Shown here piece by piece: positions 1-8,451 of a stretch of DNA of 12,189 nucleotides. This DNA is from Deinococcus phoenicis. Its GTDB lineage: Bacteria > Deinococcota > Deinococci > Deinococcales > Deinococcaceae. The position numbers and the translations under genes are program-made. The DNA lies in NCBI RefSeq assembly GCF_000599865.1, contig NZ_JHAC01000063.1, forward strand, positions 1-12,189. The letters run 5' to 3'. A model generated the notes under the pieces. It ran no database searches. It was given only the letters and a program-made list of their open reading frames with translations, and had not been told where the DNA came from. The number at the start of each line of letters is the position of its first letter. The first letter of the stretch is position 1.

Positions 1-1525
1 CCTGCCCCGGCTGCACGTCCAGCGCGCGAATCTGGCCGGGATAGGCGCCCTCGCCCGCCGCGCCCGCCAGGTTCGGCGTGATGCAGCGCGCGCGCGCCAC
101 GCCCTCCACCTGCCGCGCCAGGAACTCGTAGTCGTCGGCGGTCACGGCGCGGGTGCGCGTGCGCAGCACGTGGGGCACGCGCTGAACAGCGTCTTCCAGC
201 GTCTGGGCATTGCGCCCGCCCAGCGCCGGGGCGTGGTTGGTGACGCGCGCCACGTAGGGAATGCTGGCCTTCAGGACGCTGAGGGTGTGGGCGGGCACGT
301 TGCCGGTCACGCCGCCGCCGTGCAGATACCGCTGGAGCCGCAGCGTCGCGCCCTTGGGCGGCACCGCGCCGAAGCGGTACACCGTGCCGTCGGGCTGGAG
401 CAGCGCCGGCCCAAAGGTCACGGTCCCCGCCAGGGACTCCAGCCGGAAGTGCCGGTCGCCGGGGCCACTCTCGGCAAAGTCGGGCACGTCGCTCCAGAAG
501 GTGGGCGACTCGCCCGGCGGCTCGCAGACGATCACATCCTCGCCGCTTTCCAGGTACAGCACGGGGCTGTTGAGCAGCTGGAAGCTCTGGCCGGGCGTGC
601 CGTCGCTGCGGCCCAGCACCTCGTTCCGCACCACCACCGCGTGCCGGGCGCTGACCGTGCCGCCGCGGGATTCGGCCCGCAGCGCCTCGATGTCGGGCGA
701 CACCTTGTAGCCCGCGTAGTTCTGCTCGCTGGTGATGCGGCAGCGCAGCCAGTAGCCCGAAACGCCGAAGAACTCCTCCTGCGCCATCGCGGGCAGGCGC
801 AAAATCACCTCGCCCGACACGTTGAAGGCCAGGGTGCCATCGTACTCGACGGCGCAGGCGGCCCAGCGGCTGAGGCTGCCCTGCCACACCTCCCACACGA
901 AGGGCGGCTCTGCGGGGTCCACGCCCGCCCCGCCCGCCACCTCGCAGGCCAGCAGCAGGGCCAGCACGTGGGCGCTGTGGTCGCCCTCGAAGCACAGGTA
1001 AAAGGCGTCCCCCGGCACCGGCTCGGGCGAGAAGACGGCGATCTTGTGCCCCAGCACGCCCAGCCGCTCCAGATCGTGCTGCACGAAGGTGTTCTCACCC
1101 AGCGCATTGCCGGTCAGGGCCGCCCGCAGCCGGGGCGGCGTGATGGTCAGGTCCGTCTCGGTGGAAAAGACGATGGCTTCCGACACCTCGGTGCGCACGG
1201 TCGCCACCTCGGTCGCCGCGCTGATGGTGAGCGGCTCCGATTGCGCCGCCGAGAGATAAAAGGTCACCGGGGCCACGGCGGCGCGCGGCGGGTCGAGCTG
1301 CACCCCGATCATGTCGAGGAACTTCACGAACATCTTTTCCGGCACCTGGTTGACCCGGAACAGCAGCAGGTCGGTCATCCAGGCAAAGACCTCCAGCAGC
1401 GCGATGCCGGGGTCGGAGGTGTTGTGGTCGGTCCATTCCGGGCAGTACTGCGGAATCAGCTGCCGGGCCTGGGCCACGATGTCGTCGAAGCGGCGGTCGT
1501 CCAGATTCACGGTCGGCAGGGGCAT
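1..1525 (-). CDS. Baseplate J-like protein of a contractile injection system (Afp11-type), C-terminus beyond window
   Basis: Structural baseplate component of a phage-tail-like contractile particle. In this family the J-like proteins form the wedges that link the hub to the sheath. The frame is open from the ATG at 1525 to the window edge, giving 508 visible residues. The N-terminal block at residues 35-80 (NTSDPGIALLEVFAWMTD, then RVNQVPEK and KFLDMIG) is the signature of putative baseplate assembly proteins found in eCIS and R-pyocin-like clusters. A second conserved block starts at W344 (WSDVPDFAESGPGDRHF) and runs into GGGVTGNV at 403-410. A third near the edge (TADDYEFLARQVEGVARARC) is also typical. 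The start lies 3 nt after the gp25 stop, with a GAGGT Shine-Dalgarno about 5 nt upstream, so the two genes are probably translationally coupled. The C-terminus is missing only because the window ends. Assignment to Afp11 rather than Afp12 is by order and motif and is less certain. Confidence 0.9.
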   Translation of the reverse strand, partial: MPLPTVNLDDRRFDDIVAQARQLIPQYCPEWTDHNTSDPGIALLEVFAWMTDLLLFRVNQVPEKMFVKFLDMIGVQLDPPRAAVAPVTFYLSAAQSEPLTISAATEVATVRTEVSEAIVFSTETDLTITPPRLRAALTGNALGENTFVQHDLERLGVLGHKIAVFSPEPVPGDAFYLCFEGDHSAHVLALLLACEVAGGAGVDPAEPPFVWEVWQGSLSRWAACAVEYDGTLAFNVSGEVILRLPAMAQEEFFGVSGYWLRCRITSEQNYAGYKVSPDIEALRAESRGGTVSARHAVVVRNEVLGRSDGTPGQSFQLLNSPVLYLESGEDVIVCEPPGESPTFWSDVPDFAESGPGDRHFRLESLAGTVTFGPALLQPDGTVYRFGAVPPKGATLRLQRYLHGGGVTGNVPAHTLSVLKASIPYVARVTNHAPALGGRNAQTLEDAVQRVPHVLRTRTRAVTADDYEFLARQVEGVARARCITPNLAGAAGEGAYPGQIRALDVQPGQ

Positions 1526-1528
1526 GCG

Positions 1529-1936
1529 TTACCTCAGGGTCCGGCTTTCCAGCGGCAGGCGGTAGAAGGGGAACACCAGCGAGTGTTCCACGTGGTCCTC
1601 CACGATGCGGTAGCGGATGCCCAGCACGATCCGCTCCGGATAGACCTCGTCGATGTCGGCGTCCACCCCCAGCAGTTCGATGCGCGGCTCCCAGGCGGTC
1701 AGGGCCTCATGGACGTAATAGGAGGCCAGCCCCAGCGTGCTGGCGTCGTTGGGGGCGAACAGCAGTTCGTGAATCTGGCAGCCGTACTCGGGCCGCATCA
1801 CGCGCTGACCCTTGGGCGTCATCAGGATCATCAGGATGGACTGCTCGACGGCCCGCACGCCGCCCACCAGCGCCACGCGCCCTCTGGCGTTGGTGGCGAC
1901 CGGAAAGGCCCAGCCGGTTCCCAGGTGTTCGCTCAC
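1529..1936 (-). CDS. gp25-like baseplate wedge protein (Afp9-type)
   Basis: A 135-residue protein of the T4 gp25/GPW family, a small lysozyme-fold baseplate protein that contacts the first sheath ring in contractile particles. The family pattern is clear: LGTGWAFPV at residues 5-13, RVMRPEYGCQIHELLFAPND at 45-64 (the core R-PEFG-loop-APND motif), WEPRI at 82-86, and the C-terminal strand IRYRIV...VFPFYRLPLE. I chose the GTG at 1936 because GGAGGA lies 5 nt upstream and the protein then starts just before the conserved LGTGW block, as homologues do. An in-frame ATG at 1987 would add 17 residues but has no ribosome binding site. The gene is followed 3 nt later by the J-like protein and preceded, after 209 bp, by the AAA+ ATPase on the same strand. 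Confidence 0.92.
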   Translation of the reverse strand: MSEHLGTGWAFPVATNARGRVALVGGVRAVEQSILMILMTPKGQRVMRPEYGCQIHELLFAPNDASTLGLASYYVHEALTAWEPRIELLGVDADIDEVYPERIVLGIRYRIVEDHVEHSLVFPFYRLPLESRTLR

Positions 1937-1941
1937 TTCAG

Positions 1942-1947
1942 TCCTCC
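1942..1947 (-). promoter_or_regulatory. Ribosome binding site fixing the gp25 GTG start
   Basis: GGAGGA on the minus strand, 5 nt upstream of GTG 1936. It is the only strong Shine-Dalgarno near the two candidate starts of the gp25-like gene and decides for GTG over the ATG at 1987. Confidence 0.75.
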
Positions 1948-2145
1948 GCAGGGTTCGGAAACGTGCCTTCCCAGATGTGTTCTCCATGAATTCTGACACA
2001 GGGTCGGCCCAATCTAGCGCCTCCTCCCCGCTGAAGCTGCACCGAAGTCGGGAGCCGAGCGGAGCGGGCAGGCGTGCCCAGGCGCGCGTCCGTTTTGCCC
2101 AGGAAGCGAGAATCAGAAGCTGCGGGAACGCGGCCGGCAGGGACC

Positions 2146-4158
2146 TCACCAGTCGGCGAAGGCGGCGGCGTCCAGAGTCACGCGGCCCAGCTTGCGCCAC
2201 TCGGCCCTAATGGCCTCGCGCAGCAGAGCCATGCTCAGCGGCTCTCGCCGCGCCGCCGCCAGAAAGGCCGCCCCCAGCGCCACCGAGCGGATGTTGCCCC
2301 CCGCGAGCTTGACGCGCGCCAGCCGGGCGAAGTCCACGCCGCTCACGTCCACCTGCGGCGGAAAGGCCCGCCGCCAGATGCGCTCGCGCTCGGGGGCCTC
2401 GGGGGCGCGGAAGTTCAGCACGAAGCGGATGCGGCGCATAAAGGCCGTGTCCATGCCGCTTTCGAGGTTGGTGGTCAGCAGGGCCAGGCCCGCGTAGGAC
2501 TCCATGCGCTGGAGCAGGTAATTGACCTGGGTGTTGGCGTAGCGGTCGTTGGCGCTCTGTACGTCGCCGCGCTTGCCGAACAGCGAGTCGGCCTCGTCGA
2601 ACAGCAGGATCACGCCGCCGTCGTCCGCCGCATCGAAGATGCTCTTGAGGTTCTTCTCGGTCTCGCCGATGTACTTGCTGACCATGCTGGAGAGGTCGAT
2701 GCGGTACAGGTCGAGCCGGAGTTCGTTGGCGATCACCTCGGCGGCCAGCGTCTTGCCGGTGCCGCTGGGGCCGCTGAACAGCGCGCTGATGCCCAGGCCG
2801 CGCGCGTGCCGGCCCATGCCCCAGGTCTCGTACACCTGGGTCCGGTGCCGCACGTGTTCGACCAGCCCATGCAGCACCGCCAGGTCGGCGTCCGGCAGAA
2901 TCACGTCGTCCCAGCCCGGCGTGCCGGTGAGGCGTTCGGCCAGGGTGCCGATGCGGCGGCGCCCCGCCACCCGGCAGGCTTCCCAGGCCCGGTCCAGGCG
3001 CTCGTCGTCGGACAGGTTCCCGGACAGCCCCGGCCCGGACAGGCCCAGGCGGACATTGCCGGCCAGGTCACGCAGGGCGGAGGCGTTCAGGTCGAACTGG
3101 TCGGTCAGCTCACGCAGGCGCGGGGCATCCTCGCCACGCAGGCCCAGGGCGCTGGCCCAGAGGCCGCGCTGCTCGGCGCGCGTGGGGCGGGTCACTTCCA
3201 GATTCAGGACGGGCCGCCCGCTGCCCAGCGCCAGCGGCTCCGTGGTCAGCAGCACCAGCGGCGCGTGCAGGTGCGCGGCGACGCTGGCCACGCGCCGCTC
3301 CAGCGCCGCCGCCGACCCCTTCTCCGGGTTCAGGTCGAGGTCGGCCTCGGACGCGTCGAGGCACAGCGCCAGGGGACGGAGCCGCGTCTCGCGCTCCCAC
3401 AGCCGCAGGTCGCGGTCCAGGATCTCGTCGCTGCCGAGGAGCGTTCCCAGCGACAGCCGCAGCAGCGGCACGCCCAGCCCCGAGAGGGCCGCTGCGGCCA
3501 GGTCGAGCTGCGCGCTCACGTCCCGCCCGTGAAGCTGCGCGGTCGCCCGCTCGTCCGCGTGCAGGTGCGCGGCCAGCGTGGGCAGGTGCGCCGCAGCCGA
3601 GTGGGCAAGTGGGCCGGCAGGGGCTTCGAGGTGCTGAACATAGCGGTTCAGGCGGGGATTCAGGCGGTCGTCGCCGTACACGTAGGCCAGCACCGCCGGG
3701 TCCACCGAGAGCGGGGCCAGGCTGTGACCCGGAACCCCCGCCGGGCGGGACAGCAGCCGCCAGTGCAGCAGCGGCGCGTCGTCGGCCAGGGCGGTCGGGT
3801 CGCCGTCGAAGAGGCTCAGGGCCAGGTGCCGGGATACGGAGCCTGGGGGCGGCAGCTCGGCCGGGTCGTACTGCGCCTGCGCGAAGTGCCGGAACCGCAG
3901 CGGATGCACCTCCGCGATCAGCGCCAGCATCAGCACCGCGCGCTCGAACCCGCCCAGCGACAGGGCCTCACACAGCTGCGAGAAGCGCGACCCGCCGTCG
4001 TCCAGGGGATTGTCCAGGCTGGCCCCAGGTTCGGCCTCGCCTGACAGGTGGGTATCCAGGGCATCCAGAAAAAGCTGGAGGGCATCGGTCACGCGGGCAG
4101 CGGTCCACTCGGGGACAGCAGGCACGGCGGCACGTTTCTCGGTCACGGAACGCGTCAT
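2146..4158 (-). CDS. AAA+ ATPase of a contractile injection system (Afp15/PVC15-type)
   Basis: A 670-residue cytoplasmic AAA+ ATPase of the kind found in nearly all eCIS clusters. It is thought to assist particle assembly or cargo loading. The C-terminal AAA+ domain is complete: Walker A GPSGTGKT at residues 463-470, Walker [10 protein letters not shown] at 516-524, sensor-1 TTN ending at N564, and arginine-finger candidates R575/R576 in FMRRIRF. The N-terminal half contains a second, degenerate AAA-like domain with a Walker-B-like LALCLDAS at 263-270 and no recognisable P-loop, which is the usual two-domain layout of this family. The ATG at 4158 has GAGG 7 nt upstream. The frame stays open to 4347, but that extension has no supported start. 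It is the first gene of the leftward eCIS cluster and precedes the gp25-like gene by 209 bp. The linkage to gp25 and J makes the eCIS assignment firmer than the sequence alone. Confidence 0.92.
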   Translation of the reverse strand: MTRSVTEKRAAVPAVPEWTAARVTDALQLFLDALDTHLSGEAEPGASLDNPLDDGGSRFSQLCEALSLGGFERAVLMLALIAEVHPLRFRHFAQAQYDPAELPPPGSVSRHLALSLFDGDPTALADDAPLLHWRLLSRPAGVPGHSLAPLSVDPAVLAYVYGDDRLNPRLNRYVQHLEAPAGPLAHSAAAHLPTLAAHLHADERATAQLHGRDVSAQLDLAAAALSGLGVPLLRLSLGTLLGSDEILDRDLRLWERETRLRPLALCLDASEADLDLNPEKGSAAALERRVASVAAHLHAPLVLLTTEPLALGSGRPVLNLEVTRPTRAEQRGLWASALGLRGEDAPRLRELTDQFDLNASALRDLAGNVRLGLSGPGLSGNLSDDERLDRAWEACRVAGRRRIGTLAERLTGTPGWDDVILPDADLAVLHGLVEHVRHRTQVYETWGMGRHARGLGISALFSGPSGTGKTLAAEVIANELRLDLYRIDLSSMVSKYIGETEKNLKSIFDAADDGGVILLFDEADSLFGKRGDVQSANDRYANTQVNYLLQRMESYAGLALLTTNLESGMDTAFMRRIRFVLNFRAPEAPERERIWRRAFPPQVDVSGVDFARLARVKLAGGNIRSVALGAAFLAAARREPLSMALLREAIRAEWRKLGRVTLDAAAFADW

Positions 4159-4200
4159 GCGGAACCTCGGGCGTGGGGAAAGATGACCCACCCAGTCTAA

Positions 4201-4265
4201 GGCAAAACCGCCCAGGGCAAAACTGCCGGCCCGCCGCACAGATCGGGACAGGTCACCAGCAAAAC
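4201..4265. repeat. Three GCAAAAC direct repeats upstream of the ATPase
   Basis: GGCAAAAC occurs at 4201-4208 and 4216-4223, a 15-bp period, and GCAAAAC again at 4259-4265. On the coding strand these read GTTTTGC. They lie 43-107 nt upstream of the ATPase start and could bind a regulator. Short repeats of this size also arise by chance. Confidence 0.3.
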
Positions 4266-4492
4266 AGACCTGAAGGACGAGAGAGGGTTGTCCATCACCC
4301 AAGGGCTGGCGTACGGGGAAAGGCGCACGTGAATCCCGCGTTCCCACGGGTCAGCCGGCGGGAAGGTCCGGCTTTCGGGCAACTGAACTACCCCAGCTGC
4401 GGAGCCTGACCGGGGCTTTGCAACTCCCCAGCTTCCCTCATCAGCGCCCGGCACTTTGGAAGAGGCGGAATCGAGCACCCGGCCTTTTTCAC

Positions 4493-4508
4493 ACTAATGT
4501 TTGTTAGT
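4493..4508. repeat. AT-rich dyad ACTAA-N6-TTAGT
   Basis: A perfect 5-bp inverted repeat (4493-4497 and 4504-4508, spacer TGTTTG) inside the most AT-rich patch between the two clusters. Its shape resembles a TetR-family half-site pair. It lies 70 nt beyond the last siderophore gene and 335 nt before the ATPase start. It could be an operator in a promoter for the eCIS genes, but no good -35/-10 pair is visible with it. Confidence 0.3.
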
Positions 4509-4577
4509 TTGAATTCGGACAGAAGTGCGGTGTGGGCTTTCGTGCCCCGTTGCAGGCGAATGGAGCCGGTCGAGCGT

Positions 4578-5369
4578 TCAGCGCGTCAGGGCGTAGGGAA
4601 TGACGTGCGGCTTCCCGGTGTCCGGGTCGGCCAGAATGTGGGCCTTGAGGTCGAACACTTCCCGCAGCAGTTCCGGGGTCAGCACGGTGCCCGCCTCGCC
4701 CTGCGCGACGACCTCGCCCCCCTTCATGGCGATGAGGTCGTCGCTGTAGCGCACCGCCTGATTCAGGTCGTGCAGGACCATCACCACGGTCTTGCCCTGC
4801 TCCCGGTTGAGCCGCTGGGCCAGATGCAGCACCTCCAGCTGGTGCGAGGGGTCGAGGTACGTGGTGGGTTCGTCGAGCAGCAGGATGTCGGTCTGCTGGG
4901 CGAGACTCATGGCAATCCAGGCCCGCTGCCGTTGCCCGCCGCTGAGGGATTCCAGCGGGCGGCCCGCGAAAATGCGCATCCCGGTCTGGTCGAGTGCCCA
5001 GGTCACGGCCTCGCGGTCTTCCTCCCGGCGCACCGGAAAGCGCCCCTGATGCGGATGACGCCCGAACCAGACGAGTTCCTCGACACTCAGCCCCTCCGGC
5101 GCCGTGGGTCCCTGCGGCAAGATCGCCAGCCGCCGCGCCACTTCCCGGCTGGGCAGGGCGTGGAGGGCCTGCCCGTACAGGTGAATCTGCCCGCTTCCCA
5201 CCGGGAGCAGCCGCGCCAGCGCCCGGAGCAGCGTACTTTTTCCGCAGCCGTTCGGCCCGATGATCGACGTGACCCTGCCGCCCGCCACGCGCAGGTCCAG
5301 TTCGGGAATGATGATGCTGGAGCCGTAGCCCAGGCGGAGCTTCTCGGTGGCGAGCGGGAAATCAGTCAT
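4578..5369 (-). CDS. Ferric-siderophore ABC transporter ATPase (FepC/FecE family)
   Basis: A 263-residue nucleotide-binding subunit that powers import of an iron chelate through the FecCD-type permeases encoded just upstream. All motifs are intact: Walker A GPNGCGKST at residues 38-46, Q-loop LPQG around Q86, signature LSGGQ at 142-146, Walker B ILLLDEP at 162-168, D-loop YLD at 171-173 and switch histidine H200 in VVMVLHDLNQA. These signatures are typical of FepC/FecE/FhuC, and the length is usual. The ATG at 5369 has AAAGG 7 nt upstream. It is the last gene of the operon, 44 nt after permease 2. Which siderophore is carried cannot be read from the ATPase. Confidence 0.95.
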   Translation of the reverse strand: MTDFPLATEKLRLGYGSSIIIPELDLRVAGGRVTSIIGPNGCGKSTLLRALARLLPVGSGQIHLYGQALHALPSREVARRLAILPQGPTAPEGLSVEELVWFGRHPHQGRFPVRREEDREAVTWALDQTGMRIFAGRPLESLSGGQRQRAWIAMSLAQQTDILLLDEPTTYLDPSHQLEVLHLAQRLNREQGKTVVMVLHDLNQAVRYSDDLIAMKGGEVVAQGEAGTVLTPELLREVFDLKAHILADPDTGKPHVIPYALTR

Positions 5370-5413
5370 GGGTATGGCCTTTCGGAGGGTGGGCGCCCCT
5401 CTGCCCTGACGGC

Positions 5414-6430
<1,017 letters not shown>

Positions 6431-6498
6431 GGGGCCGCTCCGGGAACGGAACGTGGCCTGCCCTGCGGCCGGCTGCCCTGTGTCATCCGCCTCAAGGC

Positions 6499-7422
6499 CT
6501 AGTCCCTGAAGTCGGCGCCGGGCGCGGCGTCCTGAAGCAGGCGGCTCTGAATGGTTTCCGCCACCATCAGCCGCAGGGCCAGCGGCCCGCGCCCGCGCGT
6601 CCAGTTGTCGCGGTTGAACTGGTACACCCGCCCGCGCTGCACGGCGGCAATCTTCTGCCACAGCGGGTTTTTCTTCCAGGCGTCGGTGATCGGCGTCTCA
6701 TCCGGGGCCGTGAACAGCACCAGGGTCTGCGGGTTCAGGGCCACCAGCCCCTCCAGCGCGACCTCGTACTGGGTCTGACCGTCCTTGACGGGCAGTTGAT
6801 TTTTCCGGCCCAGGTCCTCCAGGAAGCTGCCCACGAAGCTCTCCCGGGTATGCACGGTCAGCGACCTGGGCGTGACCACCGCCGCCACGAAGGAGGGCGC
6901 CCCTTTCTTCGCGAACGCCCGCGCCTTGTTGATCAGCGCCCGTTGATCGGCCAGGAGCCGTTTTGCCGCCGCCTCGCGCCCCACCAGTTGCCCGATGGCC
7001 AGGGTCTGGGCGTTCAGGTCGTCCAGGCTGCCGCGCCGGCTTTGAAAAGCGGCGGTGGGCGCGATTCTTGCCAGCTGCGGATAGGTATCCTGATGGACGA
7101 ACGCGTCCGCCAGGATCAGGTCCGGGCGGCTCGCCGCGATCAGCTCCAGGCTGGGTTGGGCGCGGCTGCCGGTGGCGGGAATCGCCTTCACCCGTGGAGC
7201 CAGGTAGGGCGGCGCACCCCGGTCGCCCCCCTGCAAACCCAGGGCCGCCCCCACCGGCTTCACGCCCAGCGCCACCAGGGTGTCCAGAAACGAATATTCC
7301 AGTGCCACCACCCGCCGGGCAGGCGTTTTCAAGTCCAGGGTGCCCCGCTCGTGGCCCACGGTGAGGCCAGCGGCGACAGAAAGCAGGGTGAAGGCCGACA
7401 GGACCAGGATGTTCTTATGCAT
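6499..7422 (-). CDS. Siderophore/haem-type periplasmic binding protein C
   Basis: A 307-residue class III periplasmic binding protein (PF01497-like) that captures an iron chelate and delivers it to the permease. A signal peptide spans about residues 1-18 (hydrophobic core NILVLSAFTLLSVAAG) with no lipobox cysteine, so the mature protein should be soluble in the periplasm. The fold shows in PARRVVALEYSFLDTLVALGVKPVGA (the first beta-alpha unit), QPSLELIAASRPDLILA, YPQLARIAPTAAF and the C-terminal WQKIAAVQRGRVYQF. The ATG at 7422 has GGAGG 4 nt upstream. It lies between the two permease genes, unlike the other two binding proteins, which head the operon. The ligand is not determinable from sequence. 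Confidence 0.93.
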   Translation of the reverse strand: MHKNILVLSAFTLLSVAAGLTVGHERGTLDLKTPARRVVALEYSFLDTLVALGVKPVGAALGLQGGDRGAPPYLAPRVKAIPATGSRAQPSLELIAASRPDLILADAFVHQDTYPQLARIAPTAAFQSRRGSLDDLNAQTLAIGQLVGREAAAKRLLADQRALINKARAFAKKGAPSFVAAVVTPRSLTVHTRESFVGSFLEDLGRKNQLPVKDGQTQYEVALEGLVALNPQTLVLFTAPDETPITDAWKKNPLWQKIAAVQRGRVYQFNRDNWTRGRGPLALRLMVAETIQSRLLQDAAPGADFRD

Positions 7423-7473
7423 GATGCCTCCGGGGAGGGGAATGAGAAGGAGGGGTGGCGCAGGCCGGGGCTG

Positions 7474-8451
7474 TCAACGCCGGCCTATGCGCCGCGCCAG
7501 AAGCACGAAAAAAGGCGCTCCGGCCGCGGCCACCAGGATACCGACCGGGGTTTCGGCGGGCCGGTCGATCAACCGGGCAGCGACATCCGCGGCGATCAGG
7601 AAGGCCGCCCCCAGCAGGGCGCACAGCGGGAGGCTGCGGCGGTGATCCGGCCCCAGCAGGGCGCGGGCCGCGTGGGGAACGATCAGGCCGACGAAGCCGA
7701 CGGGGCCGACCACGCTGACGGAAGCCGCAGCGAGCAACACCCCTAGCCCCGTGATCAGCAGCGAGTCGCGCTCGGTGCGCGCGCCCAGACCCCGCGCCAC
7801 GTCCTCACCCAGCGCCAGCACGTTCAAGCGGGGCGTGAGCAGCAGCGCGGCCAGCAGGCCCGCCAGCAACCAGGGGGCGATCTGCCCGACCTGTGCCCAG
7901 GTCCGGCCCGCCACGCTGCCCGACAGGGCGAACAGGGCGCCCTGGGCACGTTCTTCCCACAGCAGCTGAATGGTGCGGCTGGCCGCCCCCACCAGACTCG
8001 CCACCGCCACACCGGCCAGCGCGAGGCGCAGGGGGGTGATGCCCACGCTTCTGGCAACGCTGTAGGCCACCAGCGCGGCGAGTGTCCCGCCCAGAAAGGC
8101 CGCCGGAATGAACCACCCGGCGGGCGCGGCAGGAAAGAACACCACCAGCACCAGAATGGCGAGCGCGCCGCCCGCCTCCACCCCCAGAATGCCGGGGTCC
8201 GCCAGGGGATTGCGGGTCACCGCCTGGAGCATCAGCCCCGACACGCCCAGGCCAGCGCCGGCCAGGGCCGCGACCAGGGTGCGCGGCAGCCGCAACGTCT
8301 CAAGGATCAGGCTCTCGGTGGAGCCGTCCGGGTGCAGGAGCAGCGTGGCCACCCGGCGCAGCGGAATATCGCTCGCGCCGAGGGCCAGGGAAGCCAGAAA
8401 CGCGGCGACGAGCACCCCGAGGCCGAGGGGCAGGAAGGCCAGCCGGTTCAA
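7474..8451 (-). CDS. FecCD-family siderophore permease 1, TTG start
   Basis: A 325-residue inner-membrane FecCD-family permease and the likely partner of permease 2. Key motifs are LRLPRTLVAALAGA at residues 53-66, RNPLADP at 80-86, LALGEDVARGLG, GFVGLIVPHAARALLG and the C-terminal ETPVGILVAAAGAPFFVLLARR. No ATG or GTG gives a full first membrane helix. The TTG at 8451 does, starting NRLAFLPLGLGVLV, and it overlaps the stop of the preceding ferredoxin-like gene in a TTGA sequence, with AAGGG 8 nt upstream. Translation is therefore probably coupled. The frame continues upstream of the TTG only as a shadow of the ferredoxin-like gene. Confidence 0.92.
   Translation of the reverse strand: MNRLAFLPLGLGVLVAAFLASLALGASDIPLRRVATLLLHPDGSTESLILETLRLPRTLVAALAGAGLGVSGLMLQAVTRNPLADPGILGVEAGGALAILVLVVFFPAAPAGWFIPAAFLGGTLAALVAYSVARSVGITPLRLALAGVAVASLVGAASRTIQLLWEERAQGALFALSGSVAGRTWAQVGQIAPWLLAGLLAALLLTPRLNVLALGEDVARGLGARTERDSLLITGLGVLLAAASVSVVGPVGFVGLIVPHAARALLGPDHRRSLPLCALLGAAFLIAADVAARLIDRPAETPVGILVAAAGAPFFVLLARRIGRR

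Larger units (their letters stand above)
4159..4577. other. Intergenic region between the siderophore operon and the eCIS genes
   Basis: This 419 bp holds no gene I can support. On the minus strand a 93-codon GTG frame (4197-4478) exists, but its composition is unremarkable and it matches no family I know. It contains three GCAAAAC copies (4202-4265), a 6-bp inverted repeat AGCCGG/CCGGCT (4353-4358 with 4368-4373, 9-nt loop, no clear U-tract on either strand) and an AT-rich patch with a dyad near 4493-4508. A possible -10 element, TAGACT, sits at 4194-4199, 36 nt upstream of the ATPase start. The siderophore operon must end and the eCIS transcript probably begin here, but I see no canonical intrinsic terminator. 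Confidence 0.5.

Noticed and set aside
170..1996. Long plus-strand open frame of 608 codons, and further plus-strand frames such as 2074-4044, 4497-5438 and 6796-7746
   Set aside because: They are antisense shadows of strongly recognised minus-strand genes, rich in R, A, G, H and Q as expected from reading high-GC genes backwards, and match no family.
1937..2200. Extension of the gp25-like gene to 1987 or 2200
   Set aside because: No ribosome binding site at either upstream start. The GTG at 1936 has GGAGGA and puts the N-terminus where homologues have it; the longer frame also overlaps the end of the ATPase gene.
4353..4373. AGCCGG/CCGGCT hairpin as terminator of the siderophore operon
   Set aside because: It lies over 200 nt past the last gene and has no U-tract on the minus strand.
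4197..4478. Minus-strand frame of 93 codons starting with GTG
   Set aside because: Weak ribosome binding site, no recognisable domain, and no clear coding bias. It may be worth an RNA-level look but I cannot support it as a gene.
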